Of a stretch of DNA of 64,000 bases, positions 19,786 through 30,400 are shown one piece after another. A program made the position numbers and the translations under genes. The stretch is from Methylovulum sp. Lineage in GTDB: Bacteria > Pseudomonadota > Gammaproteobacteria > Methylococcales > Methylomonadaceae. The DNA lies in the NCBI GenBank assembly GCA_030653435.1, contig JAURZI010000089.1, positions 1-64,000 on the forward strand, in the 5' to 3' direction. The notes under the pieces were generated by a model. That model saw nothing but the letters and a program-made list of their open reading frames with translations, was not told the origin of the DNA and did not search any database. Every line of letters begins with the position of its first letter. Within the stretch, counting starts at the first letter, position 1.

Positions 19786-19926
19786 ATGAATTCATTAATA
19801 AAATATCAAATCACTCAACTAGAAAAACTCAATCTAAAAATTACCCGCGCCTTTACCCGATTATCGCTAATTAAAGATAGTTTAGCTGAACAATATTTCT
19901 GCCATCAGGCGGCGCCAGGCCATTAA
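19786..19926 (+). CDS. Possible 46-residue small ORF, unknown
   Basis: An ATG ORF (MNSLIKYQITQLEKLNLKIT...) has a heptad-like Leu/Ile pattern that could form a short coiled coil. The ribosome-binding site is poor. It lies just right of the spaced palindrome. It may be chance in an A/T-rich region. Confidence 0.22.
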   Translation: MNSLIKYQITQLEKLNLKITRAFTRLSLIKDSLAEQYFCHQAAPGH

Positions 19927-20096
19927 GTCATTTAAAAACAAATTGTTATATTTAAATATACCCGTTAATAAGTTATGAAAAAATTAATTTCATAAACGGC
20001 GTGAATATTGCTTTTTAAGGAATTGGCATCATGGGCACTTAGTTTTGAATAGTGTTACAAGTACCACACTTAAATCATTTAACCAGGGAATCAACA

Positions 20097-21317
20097 ATGA
20101 CTAAACCAATCATTAAGCTTACCGTTACCGCAGCATTTGTTTCTATGTTGACTATAACAAACAGCTCAATCGCGGCCCCCACCTTGCCCCAAGTTTCTGG
20201 GCTTGTTCAAATCGGAAGTGGTGTTTTTGTAACCGCCATAAACGATGTTGCCGATGAAATCTATGCCCCTCACGCAAACTCATCGACAGCACAGCTTTAC
20301 ATCATTGATGGCGCAACAAAAAAAGTGAAGGAAACCATCGATCTCGGTGGCGCTGTTAACGGCGTGGCTTACAATAAAAAAACCGACCAACTCATTGTCA
20401 GTTACATCGTCAACGGCACGGTGGCCGTTATTGACCGCAAAACGAAAGCCTTTGTGGGCGCTCCCGTAGCCATTGGTTATCATCCTGCCGCGTTGTCGGT
20501 TGATGAGTCCACTAATACCGCCTATATCAGCAATATGCACAGCGGCACAGTCTCTGTTTTCGATATAACTAATAATAAGGTCATAGACAATATTGTCATT
20601 GGCACAGGTGGCCCCACGCCAGCCGGTTGTAACCCCTGGGACAGCAACAATCCCTGCACGACTTTAGGCTCCAGCCCTGGAGATTCGGTGATTAACCAAA
20701 AGACCCATAAACTTTATGTCATCAGCTATACGGAAAAATCGGTGACTGTCATTAACACGTTGACCAATAAAATTGAAGGTTCGCGTATTCCTACCGGTCA
20801 TGTGCCCAATGCCATAGCGGTTAATGAAAAAACTAACCGGATTTATGTGGATAATTGGCAAGAAGGCACGGTGTCAGTTATTGATGGCAAAACCAGGGCG
20901 GTTATAACTAAAGTGCTGGTCGGCTCAGGACTGCAAACACCGGAAGGCTGTTATGAAGCCGGTAAACTCGATGCTTGCGAGTCATGGGGATCTATGCCGA
21001 TTGGGATCACTGTTAATGAAAAGGAGAATTTAATCTATGTCAGCAATTCGAATGACGGCACGGTATCCGTCATTAATGGCAAGACCAATAAAGAAATCGG
21101 CAAGCCTGTAGCGGTAACTTCTGGGGAACTGATACCGGGCGGCTGTGAAAACTTTGGTGCGTGCACCAGGGGCTCAGCACCCCATGACATTCATTACAAT
21201 CCCAATACAGGCAAGCTTTATGTGGTTAGTTTAGGAGATGGCTGGTTAACCATTTTAGATGCCCATGGCAAAGCGGTTTGCACGCCTATGGAAGATATGC
21301 CTGATATGTGCATGTAA
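20097..21317 (+). CDS. Secreted YVTN-type beta-propeller protein
   Basis: The start is the second in-frame ATG, preceded by AGGGA and opening a clear signal peptide (MTKPIIKLTVTAAFVSMLTI ... SIAA), giving 406 residues. The body is a seven-bladed-type propeller built from YVTN/NHL-like repeats (YISNMHSGTVSVFD, IYVDNWQEGTVSVIDG, IYVSNSNDGTVSVING). Three blades carry an extra Gly-Cys...Cys loop (GCNPWDSNNPC, GCYEAGKLDAC, GCENFGAC), probably disulphides or metal ligands. The C-terminus ends in the Cys/Met-rich CTPMEDMPDMCM, which could bind copper. It lies 148 bases before the di-haem oxidoreductase gene and probably works with it in the periplasm or on the cell surface. Substrate is unknown. Confidence 0.82.
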   Translation: MTKPIIKLTVTAAFVSMLTITNSSIAAPTLPQVSGLVQIGSGVFVTAINDVADEIYAPHANSSTAQLYIIDGATKKVKETIDLGGAVNGVAYNKKTDQLIVSYIVNGTVAVIDRKTKAFVGAPVAIGYHPAALSVDESTNTAYISNMHSGTVSVFDITNNKVIDNIVIGTGGPTPAGCNPWDSNNPCTTLGSSPGDSVINQKTHKLYVISYTEKSVTVINTLTNKIEGSRIPTGHVPNAIAVNEKTNRIYVDNWQEGTVSVIDGKTRAVITKVLVGSGLQTPEGCYEAGKLDACESWGSMPIGITVNEKENLIYVSNSNDGTVSVINGKTNKEIGKPVAVTSGELIPGGCENFGACTRGSAPHDIHYNPNTGKLYVVSLGDGWLTILDAHGKAVCTPMEDMPDMCM

Positions 21318-21369
21318 TCATGCCTATGGCCAAATAATCTATAAACCATCGGATTGTTTCTGCCTATGT

Positions 21370-21394
21370 GGGATGGGCTAGCCTTACCCATCCC
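21370..21394. terminator. Weak hairpin between YVTN and di-haem genes
   Basis: GGGATGGG (21370-21377) pairs with CCCATCCC (21387-21394) across a 9-base loop. There is no T-tract, so it may be a processing or attenuating structure rather than a terminator. Confidence 0.3.
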
Positions 21395-21465
21395 CATCAC
21401 AACCTACTGATCCAAGAAAGTTTGTTTCTTAAAACTCATCCACACAAACAAATAACAATAAGATT

Positions 21466-22671
21466 ATGAAAAAAAATAATCCAAATTTGAAGGGCACAAC
21501 ATTATTGATTTTTTTAGCCAGCATGCAGGCAAGCGTTAGTCAAGCGACCGAAGCGCCAGCGGGGTTTGACGGCTTGACCAATGGCTTCATACTCCAAGGT
21601 GATTACGATAACGACAAAGAACTGTTTAAAGAGAGACGTACCATCGCCAATGGGCTAGGCCCGGTGTTTAATGCTGAGTCCTGTGCGGAATGTCATGCTA
21701 ATCCCACCACTGGCGGCAGCAGCCAAGTTTCCGCATTACGTGCAGGGATTTTCAACGGCAAAAAATTTATTGAACCGCCCGGCGGTTCGGTGATTCATGA
21801 CCGGGCAACCGATGCGTCCTTGCAATCCACAGTGTCCGATGAATGGAATGTGAGGGCAGTCAGATTGTCCTCGAACACCTTAGGTGGCGGTTTTGTTGAA
21901 GCCATTGCCGATGAGACGCTCAGGGAAATCGCCAAACACCAAAATGAACAGAGCAATGGCGAAATTCACGGTCAGGTTGTTATGGTTGACGTGGTTGAAG
22001 TGCCTGGCGCCAAGCGTGTCGGCAGATTCGGCTGGAAAAGCCAACATGCCAGCCTGCTGTCATTTAACGCCGAGGCTTTTCGCAGCGAAATGGGCATAAC
22101 TAATGCGCTTTTCCCTACCGAAAACACGGCAAACGGCCGTTCCGTAGCCGAATTCGACACAATGGCGGATCCTGAAAACAACGGTTGGGGCGTTGCGCTA
22201 CTGACTGAATTTGTTCGGGCGACCAAAGCTCCCCCCCGTGACTCAGATTTAGCCGTTACCGAAGAAGCCCTGTCCGGCGAGCACCTTTTTGAAGACATCG
22301 GCTGCGGACTTTGCCATACCGCAACAATCACCACGGCGCCGATAGATACCGTCATTAACGCGGGTACATTCAAAGTTCCATCTGCCTTGGGCGACAAGAC
22401 CATCCATCCCTTTAGCGATTTTCTACTGCACGATATCGGTACAGGTGACGGTATTGTGCAAAACGGCGGGCAGTCCACTCGTAATAAACTGCGTACTGCG
22501 CCATTATGGGGTCTGCGTACCCGTAGCCGCTTACTTCATGACGGCAGTGCGCTCACGCCCCTGCAAGCCATCAACCGTCATCAAGGCGAATCTGCGACAG
22601 TTACCAAGCAATTTAAGGCACTAAGCGCTATGGAAAAAAGCCAACTGCTCAAATTTCTTGAATCGCTTTAA
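21466..22671 (+). CDS. Di-haem c-type oxidoreductase (DUF1111 / thiol-oxidoreductase-like)
   Basis: The 401-residue protein has a signal peptide (about residues 1-27) and two haem-c sites, CAECH near residue 73 and CGLCH near residue 280. It matches the DHOR/DUF1111 family, distantly related to MauG and di-haem peroxidases. Conserved landmarks include ANGLGPVFNAESC, GRFGWK, LHDIGTGDG and APLWGLRTRSRLLHDG. The protein should sit in the periplasm or outer surface and pass electrons or oxidise side chains. It probably forms a unit with the propeller protein upstream. In methane oxidisers, surface c-type cytochromes of related kind are linked to copper status; that link here is inference only. 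Confidence 0.85.
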   Translation: MKKNNPNLKGTTLLIFLASMQASVSQATEAPAGFDGLTNGFILQGDYDNDKELFKERRTIANGLGPVFNAESCAECHANPTTGGSSQVSALRAGIFNGKKFIEPPGGSVIHDRATDASLQSTVSDEWNVRAVRLSSNTLGGGFVEAIADETLREIAKHQNEQSNGEIHGQVVMVDVVEVPGAKRVGRFGWKSQHASLLSFNAEAFRSEMGITNALFPTENTANGRSVAEFDTMADPENNGWGVALLTEFVRATKAPPRDSDLAVTEEALSGEHLFEDIGCGLCHTATITTAPIDTVINAGTFKVPSALGDKTIHPFSDFLLHDIGTGDGIVQNGGQSTRNKLRTAPLWGLRTRSRLLHDGSALTPLQAINRHQGESATVTKQFKALSAMEKSQLLKFLESL

Positions 22672-22721
22672 ACTTGTAACATCGCTTACTCTTTGCCGTT
22701 GAATAGTTTGAAACAGCATAA

Positions 22722-22743
22722 GGGCGCGCATGGCAAACCTTAC
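22722..22743. repeat. Decayed copy of the palindromic repeat arm
   Basis: GGCGCGCATGGC followed by a diverged end (AAACCTTAC) matches one arm of the repeats at 14977 and 7351. It sits in the short gap between two convergent genes and just overlaps the esterase stop codon. A single arm without a partner. Confidence 0.4.
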
Positions 22744-24380
22744 TTCCAAGGATAAATAAGATCATACCCTATCGTGTCCCAAAAATCGCAGACCCCCTGG
22801 TACGGGTCTACTGCCACACTGAGCGCCTTGGTATCCAAAAGCATATAATTTTTCTGCTGCGCGGTGAATTTCGGCCAGTGCGTCAAGCCTGGGGGCCTTG
22901 GGGTATTGCCGTTAGGATTGAGGTGGATGGCGAAGTTCGTCCAATAATCTATGATGGCTGTGGAAAGCTGCCGCTCTTCGTCGGTAAAGCTAACGCCCAT
23001 CGCACTTGCGGTATGGAATACAAAAGGCAGTTCTACCGTATGGCAAACATTGTCATCGACATTGCAGGATTTAACCCCGGTCAGGTTAAAAGAAGGCTGG
23101 TGGTTAAACACATAGGCATAAACGGGGGCTGCCGCATGGGCCGCGACATAACGCGTGCTGCACGTCAGGAAATTATCGGTCTGCACACTAGCCCATAAGG
23201 CGCTGTTCGGACGGTCCTCCTGGGCCGGATATTTTGCTATCACTTTCTGGAAGGACTGCCCGAACAGCGAAGCCGCCCAAGCAGAGTAAGCGCTAGTGGA
23301 AATCGGTTGGCCGTGGACAAACACCACCGCTTCGTTTTTATTGGTGCCCATCAGTATCGGCTTGTTCAGTTTGGCGCCGGCAGCTGCCGAGACCGGTTGC
23401 CGGGTAAGCAAGCGGCCATCTATCACGGGCGTGAACGGGATATAATATTTTGCCCCTGAAAACACCGTGCTCATTTGCGGCGTAAATGCCGATTCTGCGA
23501 CCAATAAGGCGTTGACATCGGCGTTGCGTAAACACTCCAAATCCCGGCAATTCAAGCCTTGTTTAAAAATATTGCCGACATTGATCTGGTCGGCCAGGCT
23601 TTTGTAAGGCAGCGCAAAAAAATTGCTTTCCATGATGCCGGCCCGGAATAATGCCGCGCTGCCCGGTGCGGAAAACAGATGCAAGCCCACCGACATGGCG
23701 CCTGCGCTTTCCCCGAATAGCGTCACTTGCGCGGGGTTGCCGCCAAAGCTTTGGATGTTTTGTTGCACCCAAGTGAGGGCGAGTTGCTGATCCATAAAGC
23801 CGTAGTTACCGGTCAGCCCGTCCGCCGCCAAAAAGCCTAACACACCCACGCGGTAATTCAGGCTGACCACAATAACCGGTTTGTTTGCGGCGATATAAGA
23901 ACCATCGTATAGGGCGCTGGCACTGTAGCCTGAACTAAAACCACCGCCATAAATAAACACCATGACCGGTAACTTGGCATCGGCACTAGCCCCGGCAGGC
24001 ACCCAAATATTCAACGACAAGCAATCCTCGCTTTGGGCCAATGTCGAAGCGGCGCCGCTTTGCGGGCAAATCGGCCCGAATTGCGTCGCTATGAATGGCG
24101 TGGCCCACGGCGCTTTAGGCACAGGCGCTTGCCATCGGTTAGCATGAGCGGTGGATTCGGCGAACGGGATGCCCATAAAGGCCTGCACCTGTTTTCCTGA
24201 CTGAAATGCCAGCGATGTCCCGCAAATAGGCCCGGCGCTGCTGGCAATGATCGCCGTCGTACAAGCCGGTTTCGCAATATCCGCATGCGCTGAAAACACG
24301 GGGTTGGGAATCAGGCTCGTGATGGCGCCAAGCGCTATGCTGATGCCGAAAGTGAACAGTATATTGGCCAAAATTTTCAT
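22740..24380 (-). CDS. Secreted type-B carboxylesterase
   Basis: A start at 24380 gives 546 residues: GAGGAG lies 7 bases upstream and a hydrophobic signal peptide follows (MKILANILFTFGISIALGAI). It is an alpha/beta-hydrolase of the carboxylesterase/lipase type-B family: EDCLSLNIWVP, oxyanion-hole IYGGGFSSG, nucleophile motif FGESAGAMS near residue 221, and a late HTVELPFVF region. It would hydrolyse an ester outside the cytoplasm. It follows the PKS-NRPS gene by 117 bases on the same strand, so it may act on the exported product (for example removing an acyl group or opening a lactone) or simply neighbour it. Function in the pathway is inferred. Confidence 0.85.
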   Translation of the reverse strand: MKILANILFTFGISIALGAITSLIPNPVFSAHADIAKPACTTAIIASSAGPICGTSLAFQSGKQVQAFMGIPFAESTAHANRWQAPVPKAPWATPFIATQFGPICPQSGAASTLAQSEDCLSLNIWVPAGASADAKLPVMVFIYGGGFSSGYSASALYDGSYIAANKPVIVVSLNYRVGVLGFLAADGLTGNYGFMDQQLALTWVQQNIQSFGGNPAQVTLFGESAGAMSVGLHLFSAPGSAALFRAGIMESNFFALPYKSLADQINVGNIFKQGLNCRDLECLRNADVNALLVAESAFTPQMSTVFSGAKYYIPFTPVIDGRLLTRQPVSAAAGAKLNKPILMGTNKNEAVVFVHGQPISTSAYSAWAASLFGQSFQKVIAKYPAQEDRPNSALWASVQTDNFLTCSTRYVAAHAAAPVYAYVFNHQPSFNLTGVKSCNVDDNVCHTVELPFVFHTASAMGVSFTDEERQLSTAIIDYWTNFAIHLNPNGNTPRPPGLTHWPKFTAQQKNYMLLDTKALSVAVDPYQGVCDFWDTIGYDLIYPWK

Positions 24381-24435
24381 AGTGATCTCCTCGTGTTTCA
24401 ACTATAGATATTGCCCATAAGCCTTTTAGTGGTAT

Positions 24436-24457
24436 AGGCGCGCACGGCACGCCCTAC
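24436..24457. repeat. Solitary palindromic-repeat arm between PKS-NRPS and esterase
   Basis: Twenty-two bases beginning AGGCGCGCACGGCACGCC match the right arm of the 7351 element at all but one position. It lies in the 117-base gap between the synthase and esterase genes. Confidence 0.65.
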
Positions 24458-24482
24458 CCTTCATTGACCAACCTCGTCCCGG

Positions 24483-24497
24483 CCTGGAAAATCCAGG
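24483..24497 (-). terminator. Short hairpin directly after the PKS-NRPS stop codon
   Basis: CCTGGA/TCCAGG with a 3-base loop starts one base beyond the stop codon. Without a T-tract it is at most a weak stop or 3'-end stabiliser, so the esterase gene could still be co-transcribed. Confidence 0.3.
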
Positions 24498-27400
24498 TCA
24501 GTTTTCTGCAAAACACTTCCTGAGTTCGTTCGCCAAAAACACGGCATTTTCGCCTTGCAGCAGCGAATAATGGTCGCCGGGCACGCTAATCATGTCCACG
24601 CCCTCGGCCCATGCCAGCCAGCCTCCGGCATCTGCCTGCTTAGCCGTGCAAAACAGTGTGATACGCCCTGGATAGGCCTGAGGCTTATACGCATTCATAG
24701 CCAGCGTATGTGTTTTAAATACGTTAAAGAGTTGGCCGATCCGCCCCGCAGGCAGGTCTGTAGACAACAGCTCCAACCGTTGGGCTTGCTCCAGAATCTG
24801 CGCCATCATCTCGCTTGCATGCTGGCCCGATGCCGTAGGGGCTTGCGCCCCGTTGCCATCATAAAGCCCCAAATTCCTGGCAAATTCTCCCAGCAGCAAA
24901 ATCTCCCGGTCATCATGCTGAAGCTGATGAGCCTGCTCGTAAGCCAGCACAACCGCAGGGGTATAGCTGTCGAATAAGGCCAGTAGCGCAACGACCTCAC
25001 CGATTTGCACCAATTGCCGGGCCATTTCAAAGGCGATGACGCCGCCTAATGACCCGCCGCCCAGATAATATGGGCCCTGCGGCTGGATCACCCGTATCGC
25101 CGCGATATATCTAGCCGCCAGCTCTTCAATGCTGCCGGTAACGTCCTCGCCATTAAGTCCTGGAGATTCCACGCCGTAAAAAGGCCGTTGCCCGCCGAGT
25201 TGCAGGGCCAACTCCCGATAAGGCAACACGCTGCCGCCTGCCGCATGGACACAGAAAAAAGGCGGCTGGTCGCCGTTAGCCTGCAGGCTTACCAATGGCG
25301 TCCAGGGTTTGCCGCCCTGATTGTGCAACCGGCGGGCCTGCCCGGCAATCGTGGGGTTTTGGACCAATGCCGATAACGGCAAATCGCAGTCAAACGTCTG
25401 CTGTATCGCGGCCATCAGCCGTACCGACAATAGCGAGTGCCCGCCCATATCAAAGAAATTATCATGGACGCCCACACGCTCTAAGCCCAACAGTTCTTGC
25501 CAGATCCCGACCAAGCGCTGTTCCGTCTCGGTGACTGGCGCGATATAGGCTTGCCTGCTTTGCTGTCCGACAACCAGCTGCCTTAACGCATTGCGGTCCA
25601 CTTTGCCATTAACCGTCAACGGCAGTTGATCCAGCAACACCCAGGAAGACGGAACCATATAGCCCGGCAACCGGGTTTGCAGCGCGGCGCTCAATGTCGC
25701 GGCATCGACGACCTGACCGTTAGCAACAGGCACGATATAGGCGACCAGCTGGGCGGAGCCGGTTGCGGTATGGCTAAGCACCACGGCATTTTGGACGCCT
25801 GGGCAGGCCTTCAGCGCCGCTTCAATTTCCCCGCACTCGACGCGAAAGCCCCTGATCTTGACCTGATCGTCCATACGGCCCAGGTACTCAATGATGCCAT
25901 CCTCAGACCAGCGCGCCAGATCGCCGGTCTTGTACAACAGAGTTCCCGGCAGACCAGGATGGTCGATGAATTTCTCGCGAGTCAGCGCAGGCTGGTTTAA
26001 ATAGCCCAGCGCCAAACCCGCCCCGCCAATATGGAGTTCGCCGGACACCCCCACAGGCACCGGATTGCCCCAGCCATCCAGAATATAAACCGTTTCGCCG
26101 GGCAAGGGCCTGCCTATCGGGATGCTGGTCATGGCTCGCTGGGACTGGATGGCGGCCGTTATGTCGAATACCGTGCTCGTGACCGTCGTTTCCGTCGGTC
26201 CGTAAGCATTGATGAGGCGCACCGCCCGCATAGCGCTGTGACGCCAAAGTTCAACGGTCTGCGGCATAATCGCTTCGCCGCCGGTAATGACCAGCCTTAG
26301 CGTAGTGCCGTCCAGTGGCTGCTCGCCTGCCAGTAACAGTTCATGCAAATAACCGGGCGGCAGATCCAGCACGCTGATGTTATATTCCAGGATTTTGGCT
26401 TTGAAAGCTTGCACCGTCCAAAGCTCTTCATCCCGCAAGATAATGGTTGCGCCGCTGACCAAGCCCGGCAATAGCTGCTCCAACGAGGCATCGACGCTGA
26501 ATGGGGCAAACTGGAGAATACGGTCATCCGCGCTGAGCTGATAATACTGTTTGACGCTCAGGCAATGGCGGGCTATGGCCGCATGGGAAACCACCACACC
26601 TTTGGGTTTGCCTGTGGAACCCGAAGTATAAATGACATAAGCCGCCTGCCCTGCTTGCACCTTGTTTTTTAAGCGGCTGAACGGGTTTTTTATCTTGGCG
26701 ATGTCATGCCGTTGCTTATCCAGCAGCAACACCTTAGCCGCTACGCCCTGTAGCGCGGGAGCAAGTTCCTGCATCAACGCCTGCTGCGTTATCAGCAGTT
26801 GCACCTGGCTGTCCTGCAACAAATATTGAATCCTGGCTTCGGGCAGTTCGGGGTCTATCGGCACATAAACAGCGCCCGCTTTCATGATCGCCAGCATGCC
26901 GATAATCATTTCCGGCGACCGTTTAAGGCAGATGCCAACAAAATGATTGGGCTGAACGCCTTGTTTCTGCAAATATCTAGCCAGCTGCGTGCTGCGTTTA
27001 TTGAGTTCCTTATAGCTGAGCGTCTGGTTTCCAAACTGAATAGCCGTGTGGCCCGGCGATTTTTTGGCCTGTTGGTCAAATAACTCAGGTATGCAAGACT
27101 GTTTTTCAGACATTTGAACCGGATACGGGCTTTTGTTCCATTGCCTGGATAACTGATAGGTTTCGGTTGCCGACAAAAAATCATAGCGCGTTATCCATCC
27201 GTCAGGCGCCGTGCTTACGGCGTCCAGCAAGCCCAGATAATGCTGCATCATGCGTTGTATCGTCGAATCGGCGAACAAATCGCAGTTGTAATCTATTTTG
27301 ACGACATAGCCATCCGCTGCTTCATGGATTTCCAGGCCTATATCATCAGCGCCTTCCTGATGTATGCCGCTTAACATCTCCAGTCCGGCAAACGCCGACG

Positions 27401-30400
27401 CATCATTTGCCGAGACAAAGTTTTGGTAGGCGTATGACACCTGGAACAACGGCGCGACCGCCGGATCGCGGTTGATTTTCAACTCCCGCACCAAGCCAGG
27501 GAAAGGATATTCGGCATGATCCAGGCCATCGACCACCGTTAAACGCAGCTTGTTTAGCACATCGGTGAAAGTCTGCTCTGCCGAGAACCGGCTACGTATC
27601 ACTATCATATTGATAAAATAGCCGATGATGTCTTCGTAGCGGCGTTGCGGCCGTCCCAGCGTGGGCATGCCGACGGCAATATCGACCTGTCCGCTATACC
27701 GGTATAACAGCACTTTGAAGGCGGCCAGGAACACGACCGATAAGGTCATGCCCTGCGCGGCTGCCAGCGCCTTCAGTTGTTGTGCCAATACCGGGCTAAG
27801 CGGCACTTCATAAGTCTTCCCGTTAAACCGCTGCACGGCGGGACGCGGATAATCCGTAGGCAGGGCCAGCGGCGGGATCTCCCCCGCCAGTTGCTGTTGC
27901 CAATAGCGAAGATGCTCCTGGCCTGCGGCGCTAGCCAGCATTTGCCGCTCCCAGGCGACAAAGCCGTAATAGCCGGTTTCGGCTGGTGGCGATGAGGGCT
28001 CTATGCCTTGTGCATAATCATCGTAAGCGGCCATCAGGGACTGGATCAACAGGACCGCCGACCTGCCATCGACAATAATATGGTGCAAGGTTATCAACAC
28101 CACAGGCAGTTGCCCGTGGCAAGAAAACAACTGCACGCGCATCAGCGGTCCCTGTTCGAGATCAAACGGCAGCTTGCAAAGCTCTTTCAGGCGCGCCAGC
28201 AATGCCGCTTCCGTCATGCCGTCGCAGCCTTCCTCCTGAAAAGACAAGGCATAGTCGGACGGTATCATTTGATAAGGTTCGCCCTGGTCTTCCCGTATCC
28301 GCGACCTTAGCAAGGGGTGACGTTGCAGCAGATATGCACAGGCTTGCTTGAACGCGGCGGTATCAAGTTGCCGTTTAACACGAAACGCAATGGGCACGTT
28401 ATAGGCGCTAGTTTCCGGCGATAATTTCTGCAATAACCACAAGCCTTTTTGGCCTTCCGACAAGGGCGATTGCAACGATGCGGGCTGTACGGGCAATACC
28501 GGACGCTTGCTGTCCGGCTTAGGCTCGAACTTGGCGGCAAAATGCCCCGCTAAAGCGGCTATCGTTGGATACGCCAGCAAATCCCTGCCGGACATTTTCA
28601 ACCCGAATGCGTCTTCAAAGCCGCGCATTATCCTCAGCGCGATGATGGAATTGACGCCGTAATCCTGTAAGTTTTTATGCGGTTTTATCGCCCCGGCCTC
28701 CAGGCTTAAGGTTTCCGCCAAAGCGGTAAGCAGATACTGCTGCATAGTGATACGTATCGGCTGGTCGGGATCGCTATGCCAGGACGCTGGATTAGCTGCC
28801 GGACTGGCTGTCCGCGTTTCGACGGCACCGCCCGGCGTAGCCAGCCAGTATCTGCTTTTGGCAAACGGATAAGTCGGCAAGGCGATCCGGCGCACAGGCG
28901 CGCCTTCATGCAGGCTGTGCCAAGGAATGCTGACGCCTTTGCTCCAATACAAGCCCAGCCTGGCAAGCTCCTTTTCTGCCAACAGGGTTTGCAACATCGT
29001 TTGTCCGGCGTTGCCTGACAGCAAGGCCTTGATGTCAGAGTGATCCTCATCCGCATCACCGGTGAAACAACCATCCGGCAGGGCTTTATCTGCGCCGTCA
29101 TCTGCCGCTGCGTGCAAATACTGTTGCAGTTTTTCGATCAATTCCTGTTGCTGATGCACGACTAGCGCCATTCGGCACGGCATCGCCGCCCGACCGACTT
29201 GCAAGGTATAAGCCAGATCGGCTAACGGCAAGGTTTGCTGCGCCATAAATGCCAGCATTTGCCTAACGACAGCCTGTAGGCGCTCCGGGGTTTTGGCTGA
29301 AAGAAGCACCAGTTGCGGCGCGCCAGCCGTAGCCATATCGGGCCTTGCTGCATCGGCAGGGATAAATTCTTCAATGATCAACGTGGCGTTCGAGCCGCCC
29401 GCGCCAAACGAATTCACCAGGGCGCGCCGTGGGTATTCAAGTTCTTGCACGAGTCCATCGGCACGGGTGCTTTTAACGACAGGCCGCCGCCATGGCTGAA
29501 GCTCGCGCTGCAAATAAAACGGACCTTGCCCGAAATTAATATTCGGATTCAACGGCTCGGCCTTGATCGACGGTGCAAGTTGTTGATGCTGTAATTGCAG
29601 GATGACCTTAGTCAATTGCGACATGCCGGAAGCGGCCTCGGCATGGCCGATATTGGATTTGACTGAACCTATCGCGCAATACTGCCCGTCGCCGTCAGCC
29701 TGCCCAAAGGCTTTATTCAAGGCGCTAAGTTCAAGCGCATCGCCCAATGGTGAGCCGTTGGCCGCCGATTCGACATAACTGACCGTGCGCGGGTCTATGC
29801 TGGCCTTGGCGAAACTGTCCGTTATCACGCTCGCCTGGGCGTGGGGGTTAGGCACGGCATAACCGTTGGCTTGTCCGCCGTGGTTTGTGCTCGTCGCCTT
29901 AATCACTGCCAATACCGTATCGCCGTCCGCTATAGCCTTAGCCAACGGTTTCAATAACACCGCGCCCACCGCTTCCGCCGGGATATAGCCATCGCCGTCG
30001 CCGAAGCTGGTGCTGTTTACATGGCTGCCCAGCATTTGCCCCAGGCTTAGGCCGCGATATTTTTTGGGATGTATCGACAGATTGACACCACCGGCAATCG
30101 CCAGCCCGCATTCGCCGCTGAGCAAGCTCGCGCAGGCCGTATGCACCGCGACGATAGACGATGAACACATCGTGTCTATCGCGATACTGGGGCCTTGAAA
30201 ATTAAAAAAGTACGACACCCGGTTAGCGATGGCGCTATAGGACGACAAGGCCTCCGCCGCCTGGTATTGCTGGTACATCGCGCCGACATAAACGCCGACG
30301 CGGGATTGGTAGCTCTGCTGTAAGGTTTCGCCCAGATTGCCGGTGCTTTCCAATAGATTCCAGACGGTTTCCAAAAACAGCCGTTCCATAGGATCCATCG

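Larger units (their letters stand above)
19463..20096. other. 634-base divergent intergenic region between PKS 1 and the YVTN gene
   Basis: This A/T-rich region must carry the promoters for the synthase operon (leftward) and the YVTN/di-haem pair (rightward). It holds two possible small ORFs (19555-19680 minus, 19786-19926 plus) and a spaced palindrome at 19722-19749. I could not fix a convincing -35/-10 pair by eye. Confidence 0.6.

Noticed and set aside
20052-20096. Earlier ATG for the YVTN protein
   Set aside because: It would put 15 polar residues before the signal peptide; the ATG at 20097 has AGGGA and a clean signal sequence.
29415-29440. GGGCGCGCCGTGGG resembling the palindromic repeat arm
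   Set aside because: It codes for a normal KS motif (RRALVNSFG) shared with other KS domains, and the match stops outside the short GC core.
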